Part shown: positions 1 to 8,766 of the stretch, piece by piece
How positions within the stretch are numbered: the first letter of the stretch is position 1
Layout of the letters: each line of letters opens with the position of its first letter
Notes under the pieces: generated by a model
Database searches by the model: none
The model's input: the letters and a program-made list of their open reading frames with translations, nothing else
What the model was told of the DNA's origin: nothing
Origin: Streptomyces sp. WM6378
GTDB taxonomy: Bacteria; Actinomycetota; Actinomycetes; Streptomycetales; Streptomycetaceae
Assembly: GCF_001279695.1 (NCBI RefSeq)
Contig: NZ_LGDD01000234.1
Location: 124,001-188,000, forward strand
Direction of reading: 5' to 3'
DNA: 64,000 nt
Made by a program: the position numbers and the translations under genes

Positions 1-531
1 GACCATCAGATCCCGTACGAAGTCGATCTCCATCACCGTCCAGTGGAGGGGCTCGCCCAGGCGCCGCGCCAGGTCGGCTCGCAGGGCGGCGGGATCGGTG
101 TGGACGGTGTCGAGGGTGATGACGGTGCGCCGGGCGCGGGCGAACAGGCGCGGGTGGTCGGCCGCGTAGACGACAAGCAGCAGAACGGCACTCAACGCGG
201 CGGCCAGGGCGAACCTGAGGTGCGGCAGACCGCAGATGAGGCCGAGGACGAGCGTGGTGAAGTAGTAGGCCACTTCCTCGTGTTGGACCGCGTCGGAGCG
301 CAGCCGGATGATCGAGAGGACGCCGAACAGCCCGAAGCCGAGCGCCATCCCGCCGCTGCCGCCCACTTCGGCGAGCGCCGCGACGATGGTGAACAGGGCG
401 ACGTTCAGGGCGAGATACGCCGGCACGAGGTCGCGCCGCCGGTGCCTCGGATAGTAGATCGCGAACGTGAGCAGGCAGATGGCGGTGAGGTCGAGCCCCA
501 GATGGGCAGCGAGGTGACGTAACGAATCCAT
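1..531 (-). CDS. DUF4956-type membrane protein, C-terminus off the left edge
   Basis: The frame opens at the ATG at 529-531 and stays open to base 1, so only the first 177 residues are seen. It reads MDSLRHLAAHLGLDLTAICL, then several hydrophobic helices, including MALGFGLFGVLSIIRLRS and a second block before a basic YAADHPRLFARARR stretch, followed by a soluble tail. This helix pattern and the GxFGVLSIIRLR motif are typical of DUF4956 proteins. In many actinobacteria these sit beside a VTC-type polyphosphate polymerase; that partner would lie outside the window, so the link is inference. Biochemical role unknown. Confidence 0.75.
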   Translation of the reverse strand, partial: MDSLRHLAAHLGLDLTAICLLTFAIYYPRHRRRDLVPAYLALNVALFTIVAALAEVGGSGGMALGFGLFGVLSIIRLRSDAVQHEEVAYYFTTLVLGLICGLPHLRFALAAALSAVLLLVVYAADHPRLFARARRTVITLDTVHTDPAALRADLARRLGEPLHWTVMEIDFVRDLMV

Positions 532-862
532 GGCTCCGCTCCCTGTGTGTGTACGAGTCCGTACGTGTGCGTACGGGAAGAGAACCCAGACTCTAGGAGG
601 CCACAGAGTGAACGTTCGCCAACTTGTCAGTAAATCCAACGGATCATTGATGTATCCGGGTGGTCAATGACCAATACGGCACCACGGCTGTCCCGTTCGG
701 CCCTCTTGCGAGCTCCTCGCCGGGGATGATTCCTCTCCGTGTTCGGGACCTTGGGCATCCGTCCCGCGACCGCCCTCAACAGGCGCCATAGGCAGATCGC
801 TATGGCCGTCTTCGCGCGAAGCCTCTTGGACGGCGGCGGTCCGTGCCTGTTCTGCTGGAGCC
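532..862. other. Divergent intergenic region before the beta-lactamase
   Basis: No convincing gene. It separates the DUF4956 gene (minus) from the beta-lactamase (plus). Bases 547-587 carry closely spaced GTACG/CGTAC inverted motifs that could be an operator for the left gene. TTGTCA near 623, followed about 17 bases later by TTGATG, is a possible promoter for the right gene; this is weak evidence. Confidence 0.3.
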
Positions 863-1867
863 ATGCGAGACAAAACGACACGACTTGCCTCCTTGAACCG
901 CTCCCGTGCGCATTCCCGTACGAAGTGGCCTGCCGCGCTGCTCGCCCTCGCGGTCCTCACGACCGGTACCGCGTCCACGGCGCGGGCGGCCGAGGCGCAG
1001 GACCGGACTTCCATCACAACCCCGTCGGTGCCGGCGCCACTCCATGTGGGCGGCGCACATGACGTGGCGGACGAGCTGAGCCGCCTTGAGCGGACACACC
1101 ACGTACGGATCGGCGCGTACGCCCTCGACACCGCCACCGGACGGACCGTCACCTACCGGGGCAACGAGAAGTTCCCTTCCCTGTCCACGTTCAAAGCCAT
1201 GGTGTGCGCCGCCGTCCTCGACAAGGCTCGGCGCTCGGAGCCGGGACTGATGGACAAGGTCATCCACTGGAAGAAGAGCGACGAGGTTCCCAATTCCCCG
1301 GCCACCGCGGGCCAGGGCGACAAGGGAATGACGGTGGCCGATCTCTGTCATGCGGCCATCACGCGAAGCGACAACACGGCGGGCAACCTGCTGCTCGGCC
1401 GCATCGGCGGCCCCCAGGGGCTGACCCACTACTACCGGTCCCTCGGTGACCCGGTCTCCCGACTGGACCGCTGGGAACCCGACTTGAACGTCTGGAAGCC
1501 GGGCGAGCGGCGCGACACCACGACCCCCGCGGCCATGGGCCGCAACCTCGCAAGGACCTCACTCGGCAGCGGCCTGGCGCCCGCGGACCGGGACCGGTTG
1601 AACGGCTGGCTCCGCGCCACCGTCACGGGCGACGAGCGCATCCGCGCCGGGCTGCCCAATGACTGGACCGTCGGCGACAAGACCGGCACCAGCGACGCCT
1701 ACGGCTCCGCCAACGACATCGCCGTCGCCTGGCCGAAGGGGGGTCACCCGGTGATCATCGCGATCTACACCAACCACGCGACCGCCGACGCCGCCGCGGA
1801 CAACGCGGTGATCGCGAGCACGGCCTCGACGCTGGTACGTGGCCTCGGCGTGCAGCAGACCCACTGA
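863..1867 (+). CDS. bla: Secreted class A beta-lactamase
   Basis: A 334-residue serine beta-lactamase, expected to hydrolyse beta-lactams outside the membrane. A basic N-terminus and a hydrophobic segment (about residues 22-40, ending ASTARA) form a Sec-type signal; there is no twin-arginine motif. All class A landmarks are present: STFK (108-111, nucleophile serine), SDN (169-171), RWEPDLN omega loop (203-209, general base Glu205) and KTG (273-275). The length is normal plus a slightly long N-terminus. The ATG at 863 has only a short GGAG just upstream, so the exact start is not certain. No LysR-type regulator or second resistance gene is adjacent. Confidence 0.95.
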   Translation: MRDKTTRLASLNRSRAHSRTKWPAALLALAVLTTGTASTARAAEAQDRTSITTPSVPAPLHVGGAHDVADELSRLERTHHVRIGAYALDTATGRTVTYRGNEKFPSLSTFKAMVCAAVLDKARRSEPGLMDKVIHWKKSDEVPNSPATAGQGDKGMTVADLCHAAITRSDNTAGNLLLGRIGGPQGLTHYYRSLGDPVSRLDRWEPDLNVWKPGERRDTTTPAAMGRNLARTSLGSGLAPADRDRLNGWLRATVTGDERIRAGLPNDWTVGDKTGTSDAYGSANDIAVAWPKGGHPVIIAIYTNHATADAAADNAVIASTASTLVRGLGVQQTH

Positions 1868-1871
1868 TGGG

Positions 1872-2432
1872 TCAACTGCCATGGACGGCAGCCCTCTTGG
1901 TGATGGCTGACCACACTTCCCGGGCCAAGACAGGTGGCTCCAGGGTGGCGTCGACGACCAGGTCGCAGGAGTGGCGCAGCGGCTCGACGTGGCGTGCGTG
2001 GGCGTCCCGGCGGCGCTCGATGTAGTTCCGCAGGAGCACGTCGAGGGGGAAGCCCTCGCTCAGGCATTTGCGCCGGATCTTGCGCGCCAGGCGGAGGTCG
2101 GCCGGCAGGTCGACGAACACATCGAAGCGGACGTGTGCGGTCTCCGGGGCTATGTGGTGGGCAAACATGCCGTCGACGATGACGTATGCGGCGGTTGCCA
2201 GGGCGGCGTCGGCGTCGCGGCCGAGACGCTCGGCGTCCATCGAGCGGGGATCGCCGACGTCCAGGCGCGGCGTCCCCGCCTCGTCGGGTTCCCACACCCC
2301 GCGGTCCGGGGTGGAGAAGTAGTAGTCGTCGCCGTGCAGGACCTGTACAGGAGCGCGGGGCGCGGTCTCTGCCAGCGCCGCGGCCAGCGTCGTCTTGCCC
2401 GCGCCCGCACCGCCGGTCAACGTCAGCAGCAT
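1872..2432 (-). CDS. Uridine-kinase-like P-loop kinase
   Basis: A 186-residue soluble P-loop NTPase. The N-terminus MLLTLTGGAGAGKTT holds the Walker A motif (G7-T14), followed by HGDDYYF and a DVGDPRSMDAERL segment, as in uridine kinase/phosphoribulokinase-like proteins. A lid-like Arg-rich region (RKIRRKC, YIERRRDAHARHVEP) lies near the C-terminus. The start at 2432 is preceded by a GGGGAGG ribosome site; the frame is open further upstream but without supporting signals. It ends 4 bases from the beta-lactamase stop and is convergent with it. The substrate cannot be told from the sequence; nucleoside or small sugar phosphorylation is an inference. Confidence 0.85.
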   Translation of the reverse strand: MLLTLTGGAGAGKTTLAAALAETAPRAPVQVLHGDDYYFSTPDRGVWEPDEAGTPRLDVGDPRSMDAERLGRDADAALATAAYVIVDGMFAHHIAPETAHVRFDVFVDLPADLRLARKIRRKCLSEGFPLDVLLRNYIERRRDAHARHVEPLRHSCDLVVDATLEPPVLAREVWSAITKRAAVHGS

Positions 2433-2687
2433 CCGACCTCCCCGTTCGTCACCAGGGCCGACAGCATCCGGCCCTCCCCGACCATCGCGACGGCCGATGA
2501 TCGCACGAGGACGCGACGCGTCGGGCGGGCGGCAAGCACGCCCCCGGTGGCGGCACCCCGAGCCGCCTTCCGGCGCGTCCCGGGGTGCCGCCGACCACGG
2601 TTCTGCCAGGGTCGGCCTGGTACGCACCCCCGTGGCGCGGCACCCCTCACAAGCGGCACCCTTCGCACAAGGAAGTGGGAGCAAGGC

Positions 2688-3017
2688 ATGGAGAAGTTCT
2701 CCCTGGAAGCAATCGCCCGCGCTCAGCTGAAGGCGGCCCGGGACGCCGGGGCCGGGCGCAGTGCGTCCACCGTGATCGGCGGCCACGAGCGTGTACTGCG
2801 GCAGACCGTCATGGCTCTGACCGCGGGCAGCACGCTCGGCGAACACGGGCTTGGGGGAGAGGCGACGCTCCTGGTGTGGTCGGGCCGGATCCGGCTCGTC
2901 GCCGGCGCGGACACCTGGGAGGGCCGGGACGGCGACCTGCTGGCGGTGCCCGGCACGGCACACACCGTGGAGGCACTGGAGGACTCGACGTTCCTGCTGA
3001 CCGTGGCGATGACCTGA
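2688..3017 (+). CDS. Small cupin-domain protein
   Basis: A 109-residue single-domain cupin. The sequence TLGEHGLGGEATLLVWSGR and GDLLAVPGTAHTVEALEDS corresponds to the two cupin motifs, giving a small beta-barrel. The first motif keeps only one His and the second one His, so metal binding is doubtful. A GGGAG site lies 6 bases before the ATG. Proteins of this type are often stress- or detoxification-related, but no catalytic role can be assigned. Confidence 0.85.
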   Translation: MEKFSLEAIARAQLKAARDAGAGRSASTVIGGHERVLRQTVMALTAGSTLGEHGLGGEATLLVWSGRIRLVAGADTWEGRDGDLLAVPGTAHTVEALEDSTFLLTVAMT

Positions 3018-3281
3018 CACCACGTAAATCCGCCCCTATGTGTGTGCCCCGCGTACACGTCCCGGCACGCGCCGCCGTCGTGCGCGTCAGCGGCGTATCA
3101 GAACCGCGTGGGTGACGGTCGCGGAGCTGGTCGGTTCCGCGACCCGGTAGCCGTCGACCCCGTCGCCCGGATTGTCGAGCAGGCGCTCGCGACGGGCTCG
3201 TCGCTCCGGTGGCCGCGCCGGCGAAGCCCGGGGCCAGTGCTCGCCGACCGGTGCCGCATCGCCCTCGGCTAGAGTCGCCCG

Positions 3282-3935
3282 ATGACCGAGCCTGCCTACC
3301 TCGCCGCCGTCCGGGAGTCGTACGACAGCGTCGCCGACGTCTACGTCGAACGCGTCATCACCCCGGCCGAGCTGGACCCGCTGTCACGCGCGATGCTGAC
3401 GGCGTTCGCCGAGCTCGTGCGGGACGCCGGTCGCGGTCCCGTCGCGGACCTGGGGTGCGGGCCCGGCCGGGTGACGGCGCATCTGTCCCTGCTCGGGCTC
3501 TCCGCGTTCGGGGTGGACCTGTCGCCGAGGATGGTCGTGCTGGCCCGGGAGGCCCATCCGGAGCTGCGGTTCACGGAGGGCTCGATGACCGCGCTGGACA
3601 TCGCCGACAATGAGCTCGGGGGGATCCTCGCCTATTACTCCACACATCACACACCGCCCGAGCGGCTGCCGTCGGTGTTCGCCGAGTTCCACCGCACCCT
3701 CGCACCCGGCGGCCACCTCATGTGGGGGGACTACACAGGCGCCTACGAGCACATGTGTCCGACGCAGGCCTACGACCGACCGGTGTCGTACGAGTCCTAC
3801 TTCCTGCCACTGGACCGTACGGCCGAGCTGCTGCGCGGTGCCGGGTTCAACGTCACCGCGCGCATGGAGCAGGAGCCGGACGGCCGGGTGAAGAGGCGCC
3901 ACGCCTGCCTCTTGGCCCGCAAGCCGGAAGCGTGA
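3282..3935 (+). CDS. SAM-dependent class I methyltransferase
   Basis: A 217-residue Rossmann-fold methyltransferase. Motif I (VADLGCGPG, residues 54-62) binds SAM, followed by an acidic GVDLSPRMV end of strand 2 and a GGHLMWGDYTG motif in the later part. The length is that of small-molecule or tRNA-type methyltransferases of the Methyltransf_11/25 group. It stands alone between a cupin gene and a convergent ADP-ribosyltransferase. The substrate is unknown. Confidence 0.85.
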   Translation: MTEPAYLAAVRESYDSVADVYVERVITPAELDPLSRAMLTAFAELVRDAGRGPVADLGCGPGRVTAHLSLLGLSAFGVDLSPRMVVLAREAHPELRFTEGSMTALDIADNELGGILAYYSTHHTPPERLPSVFAEFHRTLAPGGHLMWGDYTGAYEHMCPTQAYDRPVSYESYFLPLDRTAELLRGAGFNVTARMEQEPDGRVKRRHACLLARKPEA

Positions 3936-3955
3936 TGTCCGGGGGACGGCGGGGC

Positions 3956-3974
3956 GGCGGGCTTCGCGCCCGCC
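3956..3974. terminator. Hairpin between convergent genes
   Basis: Perfect 7-bp stem GGCGGGC/GCCCGCC with loop TTCGC, placed 20 bases after the methyltransferase stop and before the convergent ADP-ribosyltransferase stop. No U-run follows, as is common for Streptomyces terminators. Confidence 0.6.
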
Positions 3975-4034
3975 ACCCGGCCGGGGGAGTTCAGGAGTTC
4001 TGCCGGGTGACGGCCCGGCACACCTTCGGCGTGC

Positions 4035-4748
4035 TCAGAGTGCGGCAGCCAAGGCGGGTGCGAACTGGCGGTTGGTCTGGCAGCCCAGGTTCTCGTATGT
4101 GTTGACCTTGGTGTCCGGATCGGTCTTCAGAAGCCGGTACTTGCAGGCTTCCTTGATGTAACGCCCCTGGATTCCGCCGGGAAAGTCGATCTCCTTGTTC
4201 CACAGGTACGGGGACTGGTACCCGTTGAGGTGGGCGGTGGCGTTCACGTCGACGCCGCCGGGGGCCTCGATCTCGTAGACCCAACCTGTCTTCGCCGCGC
4301 CATATGTGGCGAACTTCTGCGCCACCCACTTCTCGCAACTCGTGCTGACATGCGCCGTGTTCTGGCCACCGCCCTTGACGATGTACTCGGCGAGCGGGGT
4401 GACCGTCTCGCCTCGCGGGGTGAAGCCGGCGTCGAAGAGCTGCTGCACGTTGTCCCGGGTGTCGCCCCGCCAGAGGGTGTTGACGTCGTCGCGCCACTGC
4501 CAGTTCTCGTCCGCCGCCGCATGCCGGATGGCCGGGGCGATGGACGGGGAGGTGGTGGTGCGCCACCAGTCCGAGGAACGGAACTGCCCGACCGGCCCAC
4601 AGGGGCCGGTGTCGGGGCCTTGGGACCGTACCGTCGTGGCGCGCTGGACGGTCGCGTCAGCGGGAGCGGCGACGGTCAGCGAGGCGGCGGCCAGGGATGT
4701 GGCGGCGAGGACGCGCAGAGCGGTCTTCAACATGCTGGAACAGCCCAT
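4035..4748 (-). CDS. Secreted scabin/pierisin-type ADP-ribosyltransferase
   Basis: A 237-residue secreted protein. Residues 1-32 form a Sec signal ending near APADAT. The catalytic core matches the pierisin/scabin group of mono-ADP-ribosyltransferases: LWRGDTR with NAD-binding Arg94, FTPRGETV, an HVSTS motif (Ser-Thr-Ser 135-137) and a YLWNKEIDFPGGI turn with the predicted catalytic Glu186. Family members modify guanine in DNA or nucleosides. The residue two before Glu186 is Asn, where Gln or Glu is usual. Cysteines at 50, 138, 202 and 223 may form disulphides. Weak ribosome site; a start at 4733 is an alternative. A perfect inverted repeat lies just upstream of the start. Confidence 0.85.
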   Translation of the reverse strand: MGCSSMLKTALRVLAATSLAAASLTVAAPADATVQRATTVRSQGPDTGPCGPVGQFRSSDWWRTTTSPSIAPAIRHAAADENWQWRDDVNTLWRGDTRDNVQQLFDAGFTPRGETVTPLAEYIVKGGGQNTAHVSTSCEKWVAQKFATYGAAKTGWVYEIEAPGGVDVNATAHLNGYQSPYLWNKEIDFPGGIQGRYIKEACKYRLLKTDPDTKVNTYENLGCQTNRQFAPALAAAL

Positions 4749-4762
4749 CTGTTGGTCAACAG
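4749..4762. promoter_or_regulatory. Palindrome CTGTTG-GT-CAACAG at the toxin-like gene start
   Basis: A perfect 6+2+6 inverted repeat directly abuts the start codon of the ADP-ribosyltransferase. Its position fits an operator or a start-proximal control site. No binding protein can be named. Confidence 0.45.
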
Positions 4763-5096
4763 GACGGGCCCTTTCTAACGGGCACGGATCATGAATCAGG
4801 GGGAATGGGCGTCGCGGTCACCCCCAGGAGGGAAACAGTCATACCGATCCCGCGCCGCCCCGCCGGCTCCCTGATGCAGGGACCGGATCCGGGCTCCCTT
4901 ACGGGGCGGCCCTCACCGGTCCCTGAGGCCGCGCCGGCCGGGCTTCGTTCGCGGGGGCGATGGATGGGCGGCGGGCGGCATGGACCCTGGGATTGATGGT
5001 GGGAGGGCGCGCATGGCGTACCGCGAAGGCGCGGCACCCGTAGCCCCGGCCGCCACACAACACCAGGGACCAGCCATTGACAGAGAAGGGACCGTC

Positions 5097-5549
5097 ATGA
5101 ACGTCGCCCGGAGCTCGCACGCCGCAGCCGCCCCCGTTTCCGCGGAACACCTCGACCATCCGCGCAGCCTGGCGGCCTTCCGCAGCACGAAACTTCTCGT
5201 CGGGGGATACCTCGGCATCAGCGTGCTCACGCTGGTGGTCATCGTGCTCCTGCGCAACGACTCCGCGGACGTGAACGCGGCCGTATGGGTGCGCGGAGCC
5301 ATCGTTGTCGCCAGTGCGTTGGTCACTTACGTGTGTGCCGTGCGAGCGGCGCGCGGCTCGCGCTCGGCGTATCGCCGGCTCAGGGTCATCTCCGGCGTCA
5401 TGATCGTGGCCATCGCGGCGATCATCGCGCTCCCGGGCGCGTTCCCGGTGTGGATGAAGGCCGAACAAGCCGTCTGCGGCGTCCTGTTGATCGCCGTGGC
5501 GGCGCTGGTCAACGGCAAGTACCTGCGGTCGTTGTTCGCCGCGAAGTAG
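5097..5549 (+). CDS. Small four-helix membrane protein
   Basis: A 150-residue predicted integral membrane protein. After a polar N-terminus (about 28 residues) come four hydrophobic segments: LLVGGYLGISVLTLVVIVLL, the region around AIVVASALVTYVCAV, VISGVMIVAIAAIIALPGA and AVCGVLLIAVAALVN, with a short basic tail. An AAGGGA-type site precedes the ATG. No known enzymatic motif is visible; function unknown. A hairpin terminator follows. Confidence 0.8.
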   Translation: MNVARSSHAAAAPVSAEHLDHPRSLAAFRSTKLLVGGYLGISVLTLVVIVLLRNDSADVNAAVWVRGAIVVASALVTYVCAVRAARGSRSAYRRLRVISGVMIVAIAAIIALPGAFPVWMKAEQAVCGVLLIAVAALVNGKYLRSLFAAK

Positions 5550-5621
5550 GCGTGGGTGAACGGCGACGGGGCAACCGCCACCGCACCGCGGGGTGAACAG
5601 GCCAACTGTTCGGGGGCTAGG

Positions 5622-5640
5622 GCCCGCAAGGGGCGCGGGC
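5622..5640 (+). terminator. Hairpin with T-tract after the small membrane protein
   Basis: GCCCGC/GCGGGC 6-bp stem with a 7-base loop, followed at once by TTT. It lies 72 bases after the upstream stop and 24 bases before the next reading frame opens. Confidence 0.6.
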
Positions 5641-5678
5641 TTTCGCCCTGAGCGTGACCGGTTGTGGCCGGGGGCGAG

Positions 5679-6482
5679 ATGGTGAACCGTGCGGAGATGA
5701 CCCCGGCCGTCGCTCATCTCAGTGATCCGCACATCACGGCCGGCGCGCTGGGCGCCGCCCCGGCCGAGGCGCTGAGCCGTGCCCTCGGCCGTGCCCTCGC
5801 TCTCGATCCGCAGCCGGACGCCGTGGTCATCACGGGCGATCTCGTCGACCGGGGCCGCCCGGAGGAGTACGCGGTCCTGCGGGAAGTCATCGGCGGGTTC
5901 CCGTTGCCGCTGCATCTCGTCGCGGGCAATCACGATGACCCGGAGGCCCTGCGGGACGCCTTCGGCGGCACCGCGTTCCTGGGCGACACGCACTACGTGG
6001 TGGAGCACCCCGCCTTCACCGTCGTCGTGATGGACTCCAAAGTGCCCGGATCACCCGGTGGCCACCTGGGATCGGCCCAACTGACCTGGCTGGACACGGC
6101 ACTTGCTCGCCGACCCGACGTCCCGGCCCTGGTCTGCCTGCACCATCCGCCGATCCCGGTCGGGATCCCCTTCCTGGACGGGATGCGGCTGGCTGACGGT
6201 GAGCGCCTGGCCGAAGTGGTCGGACGGCATCCACAGGTCGTGCGGGTCCTCGCGGGCCACGTCCACCGCTCCGTCACCGCCACCTTCGGGGGCACCACCC
6301 TGGCCGTGGCCCCCAGCACCCGGCTCCAGAGCGGCCTTGCTCTGCGCGGCGAGATCCCCAACTACCTTGCCGAGCCCACGACTTTCCTTCTCCATATGTG
6401 TGTCGGACCCATGTGGGTCACCCACACCGTCCCCGTCAGTCATACGGCCGCCCCCGTGGCCACATGGTCCTTCGGCCCATGA
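5679..6482 (+). CDS. CpdA-like metallophosphoesterase
   Basis: A 267-residue calcineurin-like phosphoesterase resembling bacterial CpdA/class III cyclic nucleotide phosphodiesterases. The metal-binding motifs run in order: HLSDPHI (D-x-H), [11 protein letters not shown] (GD-x-x-D), [10 protein letters not shown] (GNH-D), LVCLHHPP and LAGHVHRS (GH-x-H). Two metal ions would be bound. The ATG at 5679 follows a GGGGGCGAG stretch; GTG 5664 and ATG 5697 are alternatives. It is a single gene, convergent with the following lipoprotein. Confidence 0.9.
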   Translation: MVNRAEMTPAVAHLSDPHITAGALGAAPAEALSRALGRALALDPQPDAVVITGDLVDRGRPEEYAVLREVIGGFPLPLHLVAGNHDDPEALRDAFGGTAFLGDTHYVVEHPAFTVVVMDSKVPGSPGGHLGSAQLTWLDTALARRPDVPALVCLHHPPIPVGIPFLDGMRLADGERLAEVVGRHPQVVRVLAGHVHRSVTATFGGTTLAVAPSTRLQSGLALRGEIPNYLAEPTTFLLHMCVGPMWVTHTVPVSHTAAPVATWSFGP

Positions 6483-6519
6483 CGGGGAACTGCGGTCCCG
6501 GTCCCGTGAGACGGCCGCG

Positions 6520-7587
6520 TCAGGCAGTGAAGCCCACATGGACATGGTCGTGATGGGTGTCGTCCGAGAAGAACTGGTTCGCCGTGTCGCCGCCCGCCAA
6601 CTGCACCGGGCCGCCGACGTTGTACGAACCGGCCGCCGCCGCGGCCCGCATGAAGGCGGTGATCAGGGTGCGGGAGGTCGCCGGATCGACGACGGGGTGG
6701 CCGTCGATGCGCCACACGTCGAAGGCCCGGCCAAGTGGATGGTCGCTGGGACGATCGGTGCCGAACACGTCCAGTGGGTGCCCGGAGCGTACGACGCTGA
6801 CCGACAGCCGGTAGGCGCCCGCAAGTTGGAGCATCGCGCGCAGCACGCTGTCGTGCACGGCACCGCTGCGAATGTCGGCGGCCGAGGCGGGCGGCAGCTC
6901 GATCCGTGACTGGCCGAGCACCTCCCGCGCCGCCGGGTCCAGCGCCTTGGCCGGGCCGGGCGTCGCGGGGTGCAGGGCGGTGACGCGCCAGTCGGCTGAG
7001 CCGCGGCTGAGCCGTACGTCGACCGTGGTTCCGCCGGGCCGGACGGTGGTCCCGGTCAGGGTGGGCTGCTCGCACACGACCAGAACGCTCGCCGTGTCGG
7101 ACAGGATCCCGCCGTACTGGGCGTCGATCACTCGGACGACCGCCGCATCCCCGGATGGCATCAACGACCCTGCCTGGGCGGCCAGTTGAGATGCCGACGA
7201 GGCCGGGATGCCCAGGGCGGCGGCCCGCCCTGCCGCCGCTTGCTCGCTGCCCTGCCCGGCAGGCCACGTACCCAGCGCCTCGATCAGCTCGACGGCGGCG
7301 AGCTTGGCCGCGGGCTCGATCTCCCCGGGCCCCGGCCGCCACGGGACGGCCCGGGGCAGCCCGGCGCCGCGGCTCTCGGAGACGGACGGTGAGCTGGACA
7401 CGGGGGAGTCGGCGGCGGACGGCGTGTGCGAGCCGGTCGCGGGCGAACCGGTGGAGGCGGCCGACGACGTCTTCGCCCCGCCCGAGCAAGCGGCGGCACT
7501 CACACACCAGGCCGCCGTGCCGAGCAGTACCGAACGGCGGGCGAGGGTGCCGGGCGGATGCGGGCAGGGCGGGGGAGACAGGACCAT
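6520..7587 (-). CDS. Tat-exported lipoprotein with M15-like zinc motif
   Basis: A 355-residue lipoprotein. The N-terminus has twin arginines (LARRSVLLGTAAW) and a lipobox ending AAAC, so Tat export and lipidation are likely. A Ser/Thr/Pro-rich linker follows, then a mid-domain of unknown fold. The C-terminal third carries DHPLGRAFDVWRIDG and HHDHVHVGF, matching the H-x-x-G-x-A-x-D … H-x-H zinc-ligand layout of M15-type D-Ala-D-Ala peptidases. It may therefore bind zinc and act on the cell wall, which is inference. The ATG at 7587 has a GAGGAG site 7 bases upstream. Confidence 0.8.
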   Translation of the reverse strand: MVLSPPPCPHPPGTLARRSVLLGTAAWCVSAAACSGGAKTSSAASTGSPATGSHTPSAADSPVSSSPSVSESRGAGLPRAVPWRPGPGEIEPAAKLAAVELIEALGTWPAGQGSEQAAAGRAAALGIPASSASQLAAQAGSLMPSGDAAVVRVIDAQYGGILSDTASVLVVCEQPTLTGTTVRPGGTTVDVRLSRGSADWRVTALHPATPGPAKALDPAAREVLGQSRIELPPASAADIRSGAVHDSVLRAMLQLAGAYRLSVSVVRSGHPLDVFGTDRPSDHPLGRAFDVWRIDGHPVVDPATSRTLITAFMRAAAAAGSYNVGGPVQLAGGDTANQFFSDDTHHDHVHVGFTA

Positions 7588-7819
7588 GACCGGCTCCTCG
7601 GACGCGCGGCGTACGGAAATGCCGCCAGTATCCGCCCGCGCGCCCGTCCGGCGGGGCGCCTCGCCGGGCAACCGACCGGAACTGTGCCGGTGGGCCGAAT
7701 CTCCCGGCGGCCGGCCGGCACGGACCACCTGCACACCGCATACGGACCACATCGGGCTGTGCCCCACACCGGTCCTGTCCGGTGTGGGCCACAGCCCCAT
7801 GAAAAGGGCCTGGCGTGCG

Positions 7820-8482
7820 TTACTTCCAGTAGATGCCCTGGCCGAGGGTGTACGGGTCGCCCCAGTACTCGGCCGAGGTCACCTTCGTCGCGGCCGACGG
7901 CGCCAGGGCGACCGCGCAGCCGGTCTGGGTGTGGCCGTTGGTGAAGCCCTTCGACAGCGAGTCGCTGGGGCACTTGTCGAACGTACCGATGACCATCAGG
8001 TCCTGCGCCTCGGTGCCGTCCCCGAGGAGCCCCTTGATGTGGCCCACCGACGCATAGGCGAGGTCCGTGGTGCCGGTGTTCTTGATCGAGTACCGGATGT
8101 AGTAGGGGACCTTCCCCTTCACCTGGTCACCCATCTTGAGCGGGGCCAGGTCGCCGGGCTGCCCCTGGTCGATCGAGGTGACGGTGAGTGCGATCGTGCC
8201 CTTGGTGGTGGATCCGTAGCTGAACGGTATCTGCGCCGCCTCGCCGATCTTGAAGCTCTGTCCCGCCTTCGCCGTGCCGCCGCCGGCCGGGGCGGGTGCG
8301 TTGGGCGGTGCGGAGTGGGTGGGGGCGGTGGACCCGGTGGCAGGAGGGGTGGACGCTTTTCCGCTCGCGCCGTTGTCGTCGCCGTTCTGGCAGCCGGTCA
8401 GGGCCAGTGCCCCGGTGACCGCCAGACCGATCGCACCGTAGGCGGTCCGCCGCACGCCGAAACTGCTCACTGTTTCCCCCAT
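7820..8482 (-). CDS. Secreted lipoprotein of unknown function
   Basis: About 220 residues. After a short signal (AYGAIGLAVTGALALTGC) the lipobox LTGC is followed by a low-complexity Ala/Pro/Thr linker and an immunoglobulin-like beta domain with FKIGEAAQIPFSYG and YYIRYSIKNTGTTDLAYA, of the DUF4352-like kind seen in many Streptomyces lipoproteins. Two later cysteines (in DKCPSD and TGCAVAL) may form a disulphide. The start at 8482 (ATG) has poor signals; GTG 8470, with GGGGGA ahead of it, is as likely. Confidence 0.75.
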   Translation of the reverse strand: MGETVSSFGVRRTAYGAIGLAVTGALALTGCQNGDDNGASGKASTPPATGSTAPTHSAPPNAPAPAGGGTAKAGQSFKIGEAAQIPFSYGSTTKGTIALTVTSIDQGQPGDLAPLKMGDQVKGKVPYYIRYSIKNTGTTDLAYASVGHIKGLLGDGTEAQDLMVIGTFDKCPSDSLSKGFTNGHTQTGCAVALAPSAATKVTSAEYWGDPYTLGQGIYWK

Positions 8483-8766
8483 ACATGACTGTGGACCGTC
8501 AAACACGGTCTCTGTGATCACACTTCTTAGTACGGGAACGTGGGCTTCCACCAGGTTCGTCACCGTTCCATGACCTGCTCAATACGCAAGCGGAACGTGT
8601 TCATCGCCGCAGGTGGGATGCGCAGGAGCGGGTGCCGGGCCGTCGCCCGCCGACGGGGCGCCGGGCAGGGCGCGCGGGTTGCGCGGGTGATGATGGGTGC
8701 CGCGGTACCGATGCCGGTGCTGATCGCAGTACCGACCGGAGTACTGCTCGGAACACGAGGAGTGCC

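Noticed and set aside
2433..3023. Upstream extension of the kinase frame to 3023
   Set aside because: No ribosome site there, residues are low-complexity, and it would be antisense to the cupin gene; GGGGAGG at the 2432 start decides.
5560..6008. Long minus-strand frame across the CpdA-like gene and the small membrane protein
   Set aside because: Shadow of two plus-strand genes; no motifs.
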